A stretch of 64,000 bases of DNA, from positions 276,908,488-276,972,487 of the forward strand of contig OW240913.1 in the NCBI GenBank assembly GCA_933207985.1, written 5' to 3'. A program made the position numbers and the translations under genes. The notes under the pieces are model-generated. The model searched no databases. It had not been told where the DNA came from and worked only from the letters and a program-made list of their open reading frames with translations. Source of the DNA: Pelobates cultripes. Taxonomy: Eukaryota > Chordata > Amphibia > Anura > Pelobatidae. Shown here in pieces: positions 31,607 through 43,075 of this stretch. Every line of letters begins with the position of its first letter. Position 1 is the stretch's first letter.

Positions 31607-34441
31607 GTGATAAAACATCAATCCAATTGTCCCCCAAAACAAGGACAGAAGGTGCCTGTAGCAAGTGTGTTAAAAAATGATAAGCTTAGAGTCATGTCTA
31701 CAAATGCTCGCAGTTTAGGGAATAAGATCCATGAACTTGTGGCAATAATGGCAACTGATAGTGTAGATTTAGTCGCTGTTACTGAGACATGGTACAATGA
31801 GAAAAATGACTGGGACATAGCAATACCAGGGTACTCTTTATATAGGAAAGATAGGGAAGGCAAGAAAGGGGGAGGGGTGGCCTTGTATGTGAAGGATAGC
31901 ATAAAATCTAGCCTAATAAAAGTTAGTGAGGCAAACATAGAGTCCGTTTGGGCTACGTTAGAATTTGATAATCACACAGTAACTCGTGTAGGTGTGATTT
32001 ATAGGCCCCCAGGACAAATTGAAGAGTTAGATAATCTACTAGTTGAGGAAATAGCTAAAATGACAATGAAGGGGGAAGTTATCATCATGGGTGACTTTAA
32101 TCTTCCTGATGTAAATTGGAAAACAAAATTAGCTACTTGTGCCAGGAGCACACATATTCTAAACTCCCTACTGGTATTGTCTCTAAAACAAGTTGTTGAG
32201 GAGCCAACTCGTAAAGAGGCCATACTAGATTTAGTGTTAACAAATGGAGATTTGGTATCAGATGTTACTGTAGGTGAAAGTTTAGGATCCAGTGATCATC
32301 AGTCAGTGTGGTTTAATATAAGAACAGTGACTGAGTCACACCACACAAAAACAAAAGTTTTAGACTTTAGAAAAACAGACTTTTCTAAAATTAGAATATG
32401 GGTAGAGGAGTCATTATCAGATTGGAGCAATTTAAATGGAGTCCAAGAAAAATGGGATTATTTAAAAGTTGCACTATTGAAGGCAACAGAAAATTGCATT
32501 AGGCTTGTCAGTAAAAGCAAAAAATTCAAGAAACCACTGTGGTACTCCGCAGATGTGGCCAAAATAGTTAAAAACAAAAAGTTAGCATTTAGGAATTATA
32601 AAAAAAACCAGAGTGAGGAAGACAAAATGATCTATAAGATTAGGCAGAAAGAGGCTAAGCAAGTTATAAGAGCTTCCAAATCACACACAGAAGAGAAAAT
32701 AGCACAGTCAGTAAAAAAGGGGGATAAAACATTTTTTAGATACATAAATGAGAAAAGAAAAGTAAAACAAGGATTAGTTAGATTAAAAACAAAAGAAGGA
32801 AGGTATGTAGAAGAGGATAAAGGTCAGGCTGACTGCCTCAATGAATATTTTTGTTCTGTATTTACAGAAGAAAATGAAGGAAAGGGACCTCAGTTGAGAA
32901 AAAGGATAAATAAGTCATTTATTACACGTGAGTTTACAGAGGAAGAGGTTCTATTTCAACTGTCAAAAGTAAAGACAAATAAGTCAATGGGACCTGATGG
33001 AATACACCCAAAGCTATTAAAAGAGCTTAGTGGTGTACTAGCAAAACCATTAACAGATTTATTTAACCAATCATTGTTAACAGGAGTAGTCCCAGAAGAT
33101 TGGAAGTTAGCGAATGTTGTGCCCATTTACAAGAAAGGTAATAGGGAGGAGTCGGGCAACTATAGGCCAGTAAGCCTTACTTCAGTAGTGGGGAAAGTGA
33201 TGGAAACCATGTTAAAGGATAGGATTGATGAACATCTAAAAACACATGGATTTCAAGATCAGAGACAACATGGGTTTACTTCAGGGAGATCATGCCAAAC
33301 TAATCTTATTGATTTTTTTGATTGGGTAACTAAAATTATAGATCAGGGTGGTGCAGTAGACATTGCTTACCTAGATTTCAGTAAGGCTTTTGACACTGTT
33401 GCACATAGAAGGCTTATCAATAAACTGCAATCTTTAAGTTTGGATTCCAATATTGTTGAATGGGTAAGGCAGTGGCTGAGTGACAGGCAACAGAGGGTTG
33501 TAGTTAATGGAATATATTCGAAGCTTGGACTTGTCACCAGTGGGGTACCTCAGGGATCTGTACTTGGACCCATTCTCTTTAATATTTTTATTAGTGATAT
33601 TGCAGAAGGTCTTGATGGTAAGGTATGTCTTTTTGCTGATGATACTAAGATATGTAACAGGGTTGATGTTCCAGGAGGGATAAGCCAAATGGCAAATGAT
33701 TTAGGTAAACTAGAAAAATGGTCAGAGTTGTGGCAACTGACATTTAATGTGGATAAGTGCAAGATAATGCATCTTGGACGTAAAAACCCAAGGGCAGAGT
33801 ACAGAATATTTGATAGAGTCCTAACCTCAACATATGAGGAAAGGGATTTAGGGGTGATTATTTCTGATGACTTAAAGGTAGGCAGACAATGTAATAGAGC
33901 AGCAGGAAATGCTAGCAGAATGCTTGGTTGTATAGGGAGAGGTATTAGCAGTAGAAAGAGGGAAGTGCTCATGCCATTGTACAGAACACTGGTGAGACCT
34001 CACTTGGAGTATTGTACACAGTACTGGAGACCGTATCTTCAGAAGGATATTGATACCTTAGAGAGGGTTCAGAGAAGGGCTACTAAACTGGTTCATGGAT
34101 TGCGGGATAAAACTTACCAGGAAAGGTTAAAGGATCTTAACATGTATAGCTTGGAGGAAAGACGAGACAGGGGGGATATGATAGAAACATTTAAATATAT
34201 AAAGGGAATCAACACAGTAAAGGAGGAGACTATATTTAAAAGAAGAAAAACTACCACAACAAGAGGACATAGTCTTAAATTAGAGGGACATAGGTTTAAA
34301 AATAATATCAGGAAGTATTACTTTACTGAGAGGGTAGTGGATGCATGGAATAGCCTTCCAGCTGAAGTGGTAGAGGTTAACACAGTAAAGGAGTTTAAGC
34401 ATGCGTGGGATAGGCATAAGGCTATCCTAACTATAAGATAA
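31607..34441 (+). CDS. CR1 ORF2: APE endonuclease and reverse transcriptase
   Basis: 944 codons counted from a GTG at 31607; the frame is open from 31574. It nicks target DNA and reverse-transcribes the element RNA there. Endonuclease (about 27-240): STNARSL with N33, TETW with E60, GDFNLPDVNW with D163, SSDHQSV with D230 and H231. RT (about 460-740): SMGPDGIHPKLL, NYRPVSLTSVVGK, QHGFTSGRSCQTNL, YLDFSKAFDTV, SGVPQGSVLGPILF, and FADD at 676-679 with both aspartates. The C-terminal domain includes LVRPHLEYCTQYW and WNSLPAEVVEV. No AUG exists before 31694 (codon 30), immediately ahead of the STNARSL box, so a non-AUG start, reinitiation or slippage near the G8 run at 31592-31599 must be assumed if the full nuclease is made. 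Confidence 0.94.
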   Translation: MIKHQSNCPPKQGQKVPVASVLKNDKLRVMSTNARSLGNKIHELVAIMATDSVDLVAVTETWYNEKNDWDIAIPGYSLYRKDREGKKGGGVALYVKDSIKSSLIKVSEANIESVWATLEFDNHTVTRVGVIYRPPGQIEELDNLLVEEIAKMTMKGEVIIMGDFNLPDVNWKTKLATCARSTHILNSLLVLSLKQVVEEPTRKEAILDLVLTNGDLVSDVTVGESLGSSDHQSVWFNIRTVTESHHTKTKVLDFRKTDFSKIRIWVEESLSDWSNLNGVQEKWDYLKVALLKATENCIRLVSKSKKFKKPLWYSADVAKIVKNKKLAFRNYKKNQSEEDKMIYKIRQKEAKQVIRASKSHTEEKIAQSVKKGDKTFFRYINEKRKVKQGLVRLKTKEGRYVEEDKGQADCLNEYFCSVFTEENEGKGPQLRKRINKSFITREFTEEEVLFQLSKVKTNKSMGPDGIHPKLLKELSGVLAKPLTDLFNQSLLTGVVPEDWKLANVVPIYKKGNREESGNYRPVSLTSVVGKVMETMLKDRIDEHLKTHGFQDQRQHGFTSGRSCQTNLIDFFDWVTKIIDQGGAVDIAYLDFSKAFDTVAHRRLINKLQSLSLDSNIVEWVRQWLSDRQQRVVVNGIYSKLGLVTSGVPQGSVLGPILFNIFISDIAEGLDGKVCLFADDTKICNRVDVPGGISQMANDLGKLEKWSELWQLTFNVDKCKIMHLGRKNPRAEYRIFDRVLTSTYEERDLGVIISDDLKVGRQCNRAAGNASRMLGCIGRGISSRKREVLMPLYRTLVRPHLEYCTQYWRPYLQKDIDTLERVQRRATKLVHGLRDKTYQERLKDLNMYSLEERRDRGDMIETFKYIKGINTVKEETIFKRRKTTTTRGHSLKLEGHRFKNNIRKYYFTERVVDAWNSLPAEVVEVNTVKEFKHAWDRHKAILTIR

Positions 34442-34784
34442 GACTAGGGACTAATGAAAGTATTAGGAAAATTGGGCAGACTAGATGGGCCGAATGGTTC
34501 TTATCTGCCGTCACATTCTATGTAGTATGTATGCCAAGAATCCACGATATTCCAGTGCATTATATACTCACAAAGGTGGAGCCTCTATATCGGCTCTGTC
34601 TCAGCACATTGTATGAGGGTTGTACTCTTCTATGCAGGAACCAACAAGCACACAATTACAGTAATCAAAATTTTTATTATAAAAAAGGGATGCTATACCC
34701 CTTATGGGGTTAATAAAATACAAATAAATATACAATAAAAAATTACTTAATAGTAGTGGGCATAAAAAATATCATACACTCCTT

Positions 34785-34829
34785 CCCAGAACGCGTTTCC
34801 CCGTAACTCCGACGGCTTCCTCAGCTGGG
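34785..34829 (-). ncRNA. Hammerhead-ribozyme-like motif
   Basis: On the minus strand: stem I CCCAG, core CTGAGGA, an extra A, stem II GCCGT with loop CGGAGTT and ACGG, a G, then GAAA, a tiny self-complementary stem III (ACGCGT), T at the cleavage position, and CTGGG closing stem I. This is the layout of the minimal type I hammerheads reported in Penelope-like elements. One stem II pair is a G-G mismatch and there is an extra A after the core, so activity of this copy is doubtful. Confidence 0.5.
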
Positions 34830-35134
34830 TCCAATTTGTTACACTATTGGAGGTTTTTTTTCTTCCTATTTTATAGGTATATTCCACATGGTATTTTGAC
34901 TATTTTCATTGAGACGAACATTCTCTGGTCAGGCTCAGCCAAACCGAATGTATGTAGTGCTACACCTTTCTTTGTGTAATGTAAAACACAGCTGACAATG
35001 CCAAATATGTGATCTGTAACGCATATACTGTATGATTGTTAACTGCAACCAGACCTGCATACCTGGCTGGCCCACCCAGAAATATACTCTGTCTTGAAAC
35101 TGCTACACTTTACCTGTTCTTATGGAATGCTATC

Positions 35135-35164
35135 AATAAAAACTTGAATAACAAAAAAAAAAAA
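35135..35164 (+). terminator. L1 polyadenylation signal and A-tail
   Basis: AATAAA at 35135-35140 followed by a run of A (about 35152-35164) immediately before the second copy of the 15-bp target duplication. Confidence 0.85.
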
Positions 35165-35178
35165 GAATATCAAAAGTT

Positions 35179-35992
35179 ATCCAAATTAATATTAATCAAA
35201 TGACTGTTCAGGAAATAGACATAGGAAACATTGATCATATAAAGAATTGTTAAGATTTTGGTGTTACTGCATGAATTAATTAATCAAAATTAATTACTCT
35301 GGCAAACAGCAGTGAGCTAGTTAAAATTATGTGCGTGTTAAAAGTTTAAACGTACTTATAAGCACTGAGCTGGTTAAAATCCTGTAGCCAACTAGTAAAA
35401 CATTGGCCAAAACAGTTTGCCAGGTTGCGTAACTTTCTGTGTAGATGCTCTGTTAAAGGAACAGATCAACTTGGTAACTTGTTTTACGATCTATGACCAG
35501 CTAAATCTATGAATGGTGTTTACCAAAAACAAACAATCCACACGTGATTGAAATTCTATGCTAGTTAAAAGTTTGAATGTATTCATTAAGATTTGGATAA
35601 ATCTATCTAACTAACTAAAGTATAAATATTCCATATGCAGATTACTCATATGGTTCTTTATGATTTAACAAATAGTGACATTACTGTTTGCTGATTGTCG
35701 CAATCAATTGTATATAAATAGACTATTCCATATACTAACCCTGTTGATTGATAATGTCATGGACTCAAACAGTGTTTGAAATTGTTTTGTGTTGCTATAC
35801 TATACACCTACTGTAAAAATAAATATTATAAGTTTGATAAAAAGTTGTGATATTAATGTGTGAAATATTAAATTCAAACAACATGCTCTAGGTCCAAGTC
35901 AAAATAGTAAGTAACTCTTCGCTTTTAAATTAATAATTGGAATAGCGCCAATAAAATATGGATTTCTGATATTTTAAAAAATATTATTACAT
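35179..35992. other. AT-rich interval, no gene
   Basis: No recognised element between the L1 insertion site and the TTAA element. Confidence 0.5.
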
Positions 35993-38687
35993 TTAACCCC
36001 TTCCCGACCACAGACGGAAATTTTCCATCAACCTTGTCCTTCAGTTAAGGACCGTTGATGGAAAATTTCCGTCATTTACTAAAGTTAACCCCAGATCGCT
36101 GCGATCGCGGCAATCACGGCAATCGCGGGGTTAACGGTGCTCCGGTCTGCCTCTGTATTAGATGTGCTCAGTGTACTTACCTTTTGCCTCCCTGCACTTC
36201 CGGGTTCTGTGTGAAGTGCAGGGAGACGGATCAGAGCTGATCCTCTTCTCCCTGTGTAAAAAATAAATAAAATAAAGTTAAATCCCACCTCCCCTTTTCC
36301 CCTGCTTTAATAAAATTAACCCCTTCCCTGCCAATTGATCACTGACTACAGTGATCAGTTGGCAGGGTATACATTTTAATGTCATCTGATTTTTATAACC
36401 CCTGAGAGTTATTTTTTTTTTTAACCCTCAGGGGTTAAATTTATTTTATTAATTAATTTAAATATTAAAAAATGATATATTTAGGTTAACGTTAAAAAAA
36501 AAGTTTTAAAATAAGATTTAAAAAGGTAAAAAAGTTTTAAAAAAATGTTTTAGTAACGTTTAAGTAAAAAAAAAATACCACCCCCTTTACCCAGTCTAAA
36601 TAAAGATTACCCCTTCCCTGCCAGCTGATCACTGCCTACAGTGATCAAAATACAGATCACAGTATTATACTATAATCTAATTTCTTTTAACCCTTGAGGA
36701 TTAACTTTTATTTATTTTTTAACCCTCAGGGGTTCAATTTATTTAATTAATTAATTTAAATATTTTTTAATTATATATATTTTGCTATCTGGAGTGGGTG
36801 GGAGTTATGGGAAAGGGGGGAATTTACTGTTAGTGCTGCTTACTGCTAGTTAGGGGTTAACGATAAAAGAAAAGTTTAGAAAAAAATCTAAAAGTGTAAC
36901 AAAAGTTAAGAAAGTGTAAAACATTTAATAAGTAAAAAAAAAGTTTAAAAACGGGTTTTACAAAATAAAAAAAGTTTTACAAAGTAAAAAAATACATAAA
37001 AAAAATGCTCATTACCACTACAGTTGGTACAAGCTAGTGGGAAAATGATCCCACACTAAGGTTCAAAATTTGCCTTTTGAATTACCCTGGGATGTCTTCT
37101 TTAAGAAATGGTATGCCTTTATGGTGTAATTGGATTATATAGCCTTGTAAAATACTCTAAAATGGGACATGGACACAGCGTAAAAATTCTAAATTTGAGA
37201 AAAACTGGAATGGCTGTGTCTCAAATGTACCCCTTCAATGTCCACATATACCTGGCAAAGGTACATACGGGGGTATTGCTGTACTCAGCTGACATATAAA
37301 AATATACTGTGCAAACTCACTTGGTGTGCCAAAAGCAAAAAAACGCTTATTACCACTACACTTGGTACAAGCTAGCGGAAAAATTATGCCACGCTAAGGT
37401 TCAAAATATGCCTTTTGAAATACCCTGGGATGTTTTCTTTAAGAAATGGTATGCCTTTATGGTGTAGTTGTAATATGTAGCCTGCTTAAGTGCTCCAAAG
37501 TGGGACACGGATGCATCAAAACCCTCCATGAAAATTCACACTTAAAAACCTTAACTTGTCACGCCTCTTTTACAGCAGTGTAACTTCACAAAAATTCGGC
37601 ATATTGTTTTACTCAGAAGACTTAGCTGAGCATAATTTGGGGGGTTTGAACTTAGTGGCACATATGAAATGTACAAAATGCCCAGCAAAAATGTAATCCG
37701 TATGTAAAAAATGCCCAAAATTACACCATACACATCATATGCACCATATGAGATACCCTGGAGTGTCTACTTTTACAAATGGTAGGCCTTTGTGGGGGGT
37801 TTTTTAACAGTCAAACTGCTATAATACCCCAAATTGAAGCATAGGCCCATTAAACCAGCCTCTCAAAATTCTACTGTAAATGTTGAAATGGACAGGTCTC
37901 CTATATGGCACTGTAGCTTCACGAAATAGTGGCAAAGACATACAATGGGGGTATTGTTGTACTCAGCAGAAGTAACTGAACACAAAATAAAACTTTGTAC
38001 AGGAATAGCACACACCAACTTTACAAAATACACATGAGAATTTCTTTGTTATAAGTTTGGGTGCCAAAAACCCCCAAAAACTAAATTTTACTCCAATATT
38101 TAGCAGAGATTGGCTGTAAAATGGCTACGTAGAAAGTGTCAAAGCAACCTTAGGACAATAGCCTGTGATGTCTACTTTATATAAATATATGCTTTTGTGT
38201 GGCAATTTTGTTTTCTCTTATGGCTATTAAGCTTACAAGACAAACATACCAAATTCTAAAATCGCTCCACATTAAAAGTTTATTTTACTCCTTGTGCTTT
38301 GTGACCTGTAACTACCAAAAAAAACTTAAAATTCCAGGCACATTATATATTCTGTAAATCAGAACAACTAAATTAATTTATTTTTAATTACTTTCTTTAA
38401 CACTAATTAGGCACACATTATTATTGCAAAAACTGTACAAAAAAAATTTTCTTCTTTTTTTGCCTTTTTCTGTATTTTTTTATAATAAATAAGCATTTAT
38501 ATATATACATATGTTACATCAAATTAAAGCCCTTTCTGTCCTTTAAAAAACAGTATATAATATGTGTCGGTGCAACAAACGAGAGAGATGCAAATTGCAG
38601 TTGAATGCATACAGCAAGAAAATGCAAAAATTGCTTTTTTCATTAAGCGTAAGACAAGCTTCTGAAGCTGTGTCCTTAAGGGGTTAA
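35993..38687. mobile_element. TTAA-flanked non-autonomous DNA transposon, 2.7 kb
   Basis: Bounded by TTAA (35993-35996, 38684-38687) with ends TTAACCCCTTCCCGAC and CCTTAAGGGGTTAA, like 3245-5401. Inside: a perfect 20-bp hairpin (GACGGAAATTTTCCATCAAC at 36013-36032, complement at 36054-36073), a hairpin with CACTGACTACAGTG (36327-36367), and a block repeated every roughly 337 bp. No transposase is encoded. It could be moved by a piggyBac- or Kolobok-type enzyme. Confidence 0.7.
37011..37810. repeat. Internal blocks repeated at about 337 bp
   Basis: ATTACCACTACA.TTGGTACA, CTAAGGTTCAAAAT.TGCC, TACCCTGGGATGT.TTCTTT and AAATGGTATGCCTTTATGG occur at 37011-37140 and 37348-37485. A weaker third copy follows around 37720-37805 (ATACCCTGGAGTGTCTACTT, AATGGTAGGCCTTTGTGG). 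The other TTAA element carries a related phrase near 3975 (AAATGGTATGCCATCATGG). Confidence 0.75.
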
Positions 38688-41600
38688 TAATGTTTATGAA
38701 AATATTATTTTGAATTAATAAAAATAAATAATTAATATTAAATAATCCCCGTAAATATCCTCAGAGTACTTGTTTGTGTTTGAGAATGTATGTCTATGTG
38801 TGGCAGCAATTAATATATTTGTGTGTTTTTTCTGGCAGTTGTATCAGCGTGTGTGTTTGAAATTTGCATGTGTATGCTTGAACGTATTCATATGTGTGCA
38901 TGTGCATATATTAGTGTATAAATGTGTGTGCGTGCATTAGTATGTGTGTACAAAGAAGCAACATGGCTGCAATGAAGATGATATGGTATGGGCAACATCA
39001 TGGCAATGTGACAACATATATTATAATTATACAATACGTATATATTAATTTAAAACAAAGTTTCCTAGCCTGTTCATTGTTTGGTAAATTATTTTTTTTT
39101 AAGTTTTTCTGTCCAACCTTAGTTTTCATTATTGTATCCATTTAAAAATGTGCTATCTACACATTGTGAAATGGAAAACACTTTTAATCATTACATCCCA
39201 GACACCGAAATTTCTCAGATTATAGAGGTGATTTTTTTTTTTTTTGCAAACTGCTTGATAGGGAAGTGGTTAAAGAAGATCTAAAATATATCAATTTATC
39301 AATCTAGAGCTTTTCTGTTTGTCTGTTTGTTGATCTATCTCAGAACATCTCAGACATCATTTAATTAATCTCTCCAGCTAATAATCTGACACTTGCATTA
39401 GAGATAAAGTTGTCTGTGGCCTTCATCTGAACAAGTCTGTGTGAAAAAGATTCAGAGAAAAAAATATATATGAAAAATAATTGTAGAAAGGGATAAGATA
39501 TACATATATAGAAACAGTGATTAAAATAAATTGACAGTGAAAGTAAAAGAGGAAGCCTAGCATAAAAGAACAACAAGAAAAGAGATGGAGAAAAAGACTA
39601 GATTTGTTGTCTTGATATTGTTTACAGCCACATCTGTGTACTGCTCCAATAAAGAATTTATAAACATGGTATGACAGGAGGATGCTATTTCTGAGGTCAG
39701 TGTTCTCTGAGGTGAACACTGTGGCATTGGACATTTGTCTCCAAGGGTGACGTCATCTACTCAGTCTTACTATCATTAATATTAACACAGAGAAAGGCTT
39801 TCTATGTCCCATTACACCACATTACCTTTAACCATGGACTCTATATGCTTTGCATACTTTGCTATTTAAAGGGGCTCTCTGTGGTCCGTTAACATTTAAG
39901 ACATCTATATACCCCATTGGTAAAAAATGTCTGTTTTCAACCAGTTGCTACTTACAGGTGCTCCAAGTGACCATTGAGTTAGTGTAAGCTACTTTACTTG
40001 CCTTCTGATAGTTCACATATTACTGCAATTGTTGTAAATATTAATGTCTATTTTTATATGCATGTGGATATGATTTTACATATACTTGCAATGTCAATAT
40101 AGTTATGCTAGCTGTATATATATAGGTCACTGCCCATGGCATATGTAAATGTAATTTATATAAATATGTTGATGCTTTGTCCACTTTACATATTAATTCA
40201 TATAAATGCAGTTCTTAAGGGTTGCCTACCAGATCATAATAATATAATGCATACAAAAATCATTCATGCTCTAGTAGTGTAAAATACATCCATAAAAACA
40301 CATTTTATTAGGTATTTCTAAATCACAGATGATCTTGTAATCTAATCTAATAAGTAATGTCTGTGGGAATAGTCAGCTATAATATAATAAATTCTAATTT
40401 CCAACTGATTAAAATTTTCCAACTCAACATTTTCCTCAAGCTGACTATGAGGCATTTGACCATCTTGCACTGCTGAATGTAATAAAATATATAAATAAAA
40501 CATTTGGAAACAAACAAATACAAATGTGCTAATGAAAATAAGTATTTTTAAAGAACATGATGTCATTTCTGGGAGTGCAGCTTCCTGAATATACTCTCAG
40601 AATATAACAAATAACTACTGTGTGTTAGAATCTTACCACATAATTATGACAAGGACCATCAGCATTTTAATGAAATTGGAATTAAAGAGAGATAGTCCAG
40701 TGTAACAATAAAAGGAAGGTAAGAGACTGAGACATGAACATTGGGGCAATTATGGAAATTTGCCAGCAAAGAACAGTGTCATGGAAATCAAGATTATAAA
40801 ATCTCAAAAAATTATAATAGGTGGAAAAAGTGGGTTAAGTATTCCAGACCATGCCTCCATGAAAAAATCCAGAAAATAGATACAATTACATGTATAAATA
40901 TATACCGTATTCACAAAAATCAAAGTTGTCTTATTTATTGTACAGTGAATTAATTAACTCAACTAAAATGTAACAGAATATTTCATATGATACAACAGAT
41001 CACGTCATCACACACATTGTCAAAAATAAGCAAGCATGAATTTATTTATAGCTTTCTTCCCTAAAATGCAAGTATATACAAATAACATCCAAGTAAACCA
41101 TCCGAGAGATGCATTGTAAATGCTGAAATCAACCTGGAAAAAATTGCAGAGAGGGTAAGAAGAAATATCAGGAGGTAGGGACATGTGCATTTAGCAATGA
41201 TTAAATCATCAATAATTTTGGTTAGATACATTTCAGTAGAGTGTCAAGGTCAATATAAAGACTAAAAATGGTTCAAGTTAATATAGGATCTCAAGTAGTC
41301 AACCAGCAATAAGCAAACTGTTCAAAAAGCTTGTTGTTCAAATGGGTCAAGGAGATTTACTTAAATAAAGTTAGGAAAGAGAACTATATGTTTGAAAGAA
41401 TTTTGAAAAAAATAGAGAACGTGAAATTTAAGAAGTTAGTTAAGGCTGGAATAAGACAAGAAGAATTATGCTTAATTCAGAATTAAGTAATCAGAAAAAG
41501 AAACAGGTGGTTGTACCAAAAGTGCAGAAATATCTTCTTCTGTAAGTGGACACCACAAAATAAAGATTGAATGAATAAAGATTTGCAATACAAAATGTTG

Positions 41601-42984
41601 TGTCGTTATTGTGATAGCACCTGTTACAAGCAGGTTACAATATATTTAAACATTTCACAAAATGTCCCTTTTTTCAATCCCTTCTTGCATCTTTTACCAA
41701 ACAAAGTATATGTTTACGGTTGTTAGAAAATACATACATCAAGCTACAAAAATAAAACAGATCTCAATTAAAAGACCGCATTCTATAAAATATTATTTTA
41801 CATAAAATATACACAAAACTCCCATACTACATTTTCTTGGAATGAAGGTGCTGCTCTAGTCTTTTGTCGTGATAAATACAAGATAACCTAGTTCTGGCTT
41901 GCTCACATAACTCTGATGTGTCAGAAGGAAATGCATAGCAAAATAGTATTTTTGTTTTTTCTCTTATAGGAAGAATTTACATTTTTAGAAAATCAAATTA
42001 ATATTGGTACCAATATTTTAATCAATGTTTAACATTAATAAAGGCTGTGATCATATTTTACATATATTTTTATTGAAATGTAATTAGACCACTGTAAGTG
42101 TACAATATGTCATGGTGAGGAACTATAAATGTGAACCCCTTTCTTCCTTCACAAAATTCCTTCATGGTTGAAACTACCATGGCTGCATTATACCAACTTA
42201 ACAGTTGGAAGGAGAAGGATGGCTCTGGGCAAAGATAGAAAGGGGTATGTTCACTATTTATAATAGGCATATAGAGGATGGGGCTCTCATCAGAAACATG
42301 GCAAATGAATACTCAGTCATTGTAAGTAGGTAATGTGTTTATTCCCTCACCAGGGTTTTGTCTTAGGTGCGTGAGGAATAATGGGATCCGATACCGCTTT
42401 GCTGAAAGTGTGAATAAGAATCCAGAAGCTGATGGTTTCCAAGAACTCAAAGAGAAAGAGTTATTAGTTTAAACCAGATCTACCAAAAACAGCCAATTCA
42501 TCAATAGCACAAGCCAATTTCAAATAATAAACAACATTTAAGCTGTTTAAGGATTTTTCTGATGTTTAACATACACATTTTTCTATTTCCAATAAAGTTA
42601 AATGATTATAATAACTACCATCTATGCAACATTATGTATATTTATACAGATTTCACTCTTCCCTAGTGTGGACAAAATACTTCTCATTGCTACATGATGT
42701 TTTTTTGCAATTGTATTTATTGATTGTCAATTAAACTGACTGATCTTTTCTTTGGATAACTCAGTAATGTCTCATTGAGTGCTAGGAAATCATCTTTTAT
42801 GTTGTAATAGCAACATGCAATCCTGTATAGAACAGATGCCTGGTTTTAACCAAGCAACTGTACTTACCCAATGGCACATATAATTATTAGACATTTTACA
42901 GACATTTTTTATTTTAGTTTCCTTTCTAAAAAACTTAATTTATTAACATGCCAGTAGGTTCATAACAAATTCTTCTAAGCGGGG
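38688..42984. other. Long AT-rich interval, no gene
   Basis: About 4.3 kb. Contains GT-rich simple sequence (about 38765-38950), a T-run (39232-39245) and a possible T2-like left end at 39866 (TTTAAAGGGGCTCTCTGTGG) whose partner end I could not find. Small frames (60-111 codons) lack recognisable domains. Confidence 0.45.
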
Positions 42985-43075
42985 TGTTTAATTGTTTTAA
43001 CAGGGGGGAAGAGTCTGCGCTAGATAACAGAAATATAAGCAGCAACCCTAAAAAGGGAATCTCTCAAGACCCTTT

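Larger units (their letters stand above)
29579..34522 (+). mobile_element. CR1 LINE, apparently full length and coding
   Basis: The innermost layer, about 4.9 kb: tandem 5' promoter units (29579-30470), ORF1 (30552-31589), ORF2 (31607-34441), and a short 3' UTR ending GGGCCGAATGGTTCTTATCT then CGTCACATTCTATG. ATTCTATG octamers at the end are the CR1 hallmark. Both ORFs are open with their catalytic residues in place. Most CR1 copies are 5'-truncated, as the other copies in this window are (13076, 17386), so this one could be a source element. No clear target duplication; left flank ends GGTGTACA, right flank begins TAGTATG. Confidence 0.92.
29141..34974. mobile_element. Short Penelope-like element, split by CR1
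   Basis: The middle layer. A 17-bp duplication TGTAATGTAAAACACAG flanks it (29124-29140 and 34975-34991). Minus the CR1 it is about 0.9 kb (29141-29578 plus 34523-34974). Its outer parts form an inverted repeat: 29262-29405 (TGGTGTAGCGCTACATAC, CATTCGGTTTGGCTGAGCC, TACCTATAAAATAGG) against 34845-34972. It carries no coding sequence, but a hammerhead-like fold lies at 34785-34829. I class it with Penelope-like terminal repeats by the fold, the inverted structure and the target duplication. Confidence 0.62.
27783..35163 (+). mobile_element. L1-type LINE, 5'-truncated, with nested insertions
   Basis: The outer layer of a three-element nest. A 15-bp target duplication AGAATATCAAAAGTT flanks it (27768-27782 and 35164-35178). 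It starts inside the last part of ORF2 (27803-28078), continues with a long C-rich 3' region (28079-29140), is interrupted by 29141-34974, resumes at 34992 and ends with AATAAA (35135-35140) and an A-run (35152-35164). The 5' truncation, target duplication and A-tail are classic L1 integration features. Confidence 0.88.
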
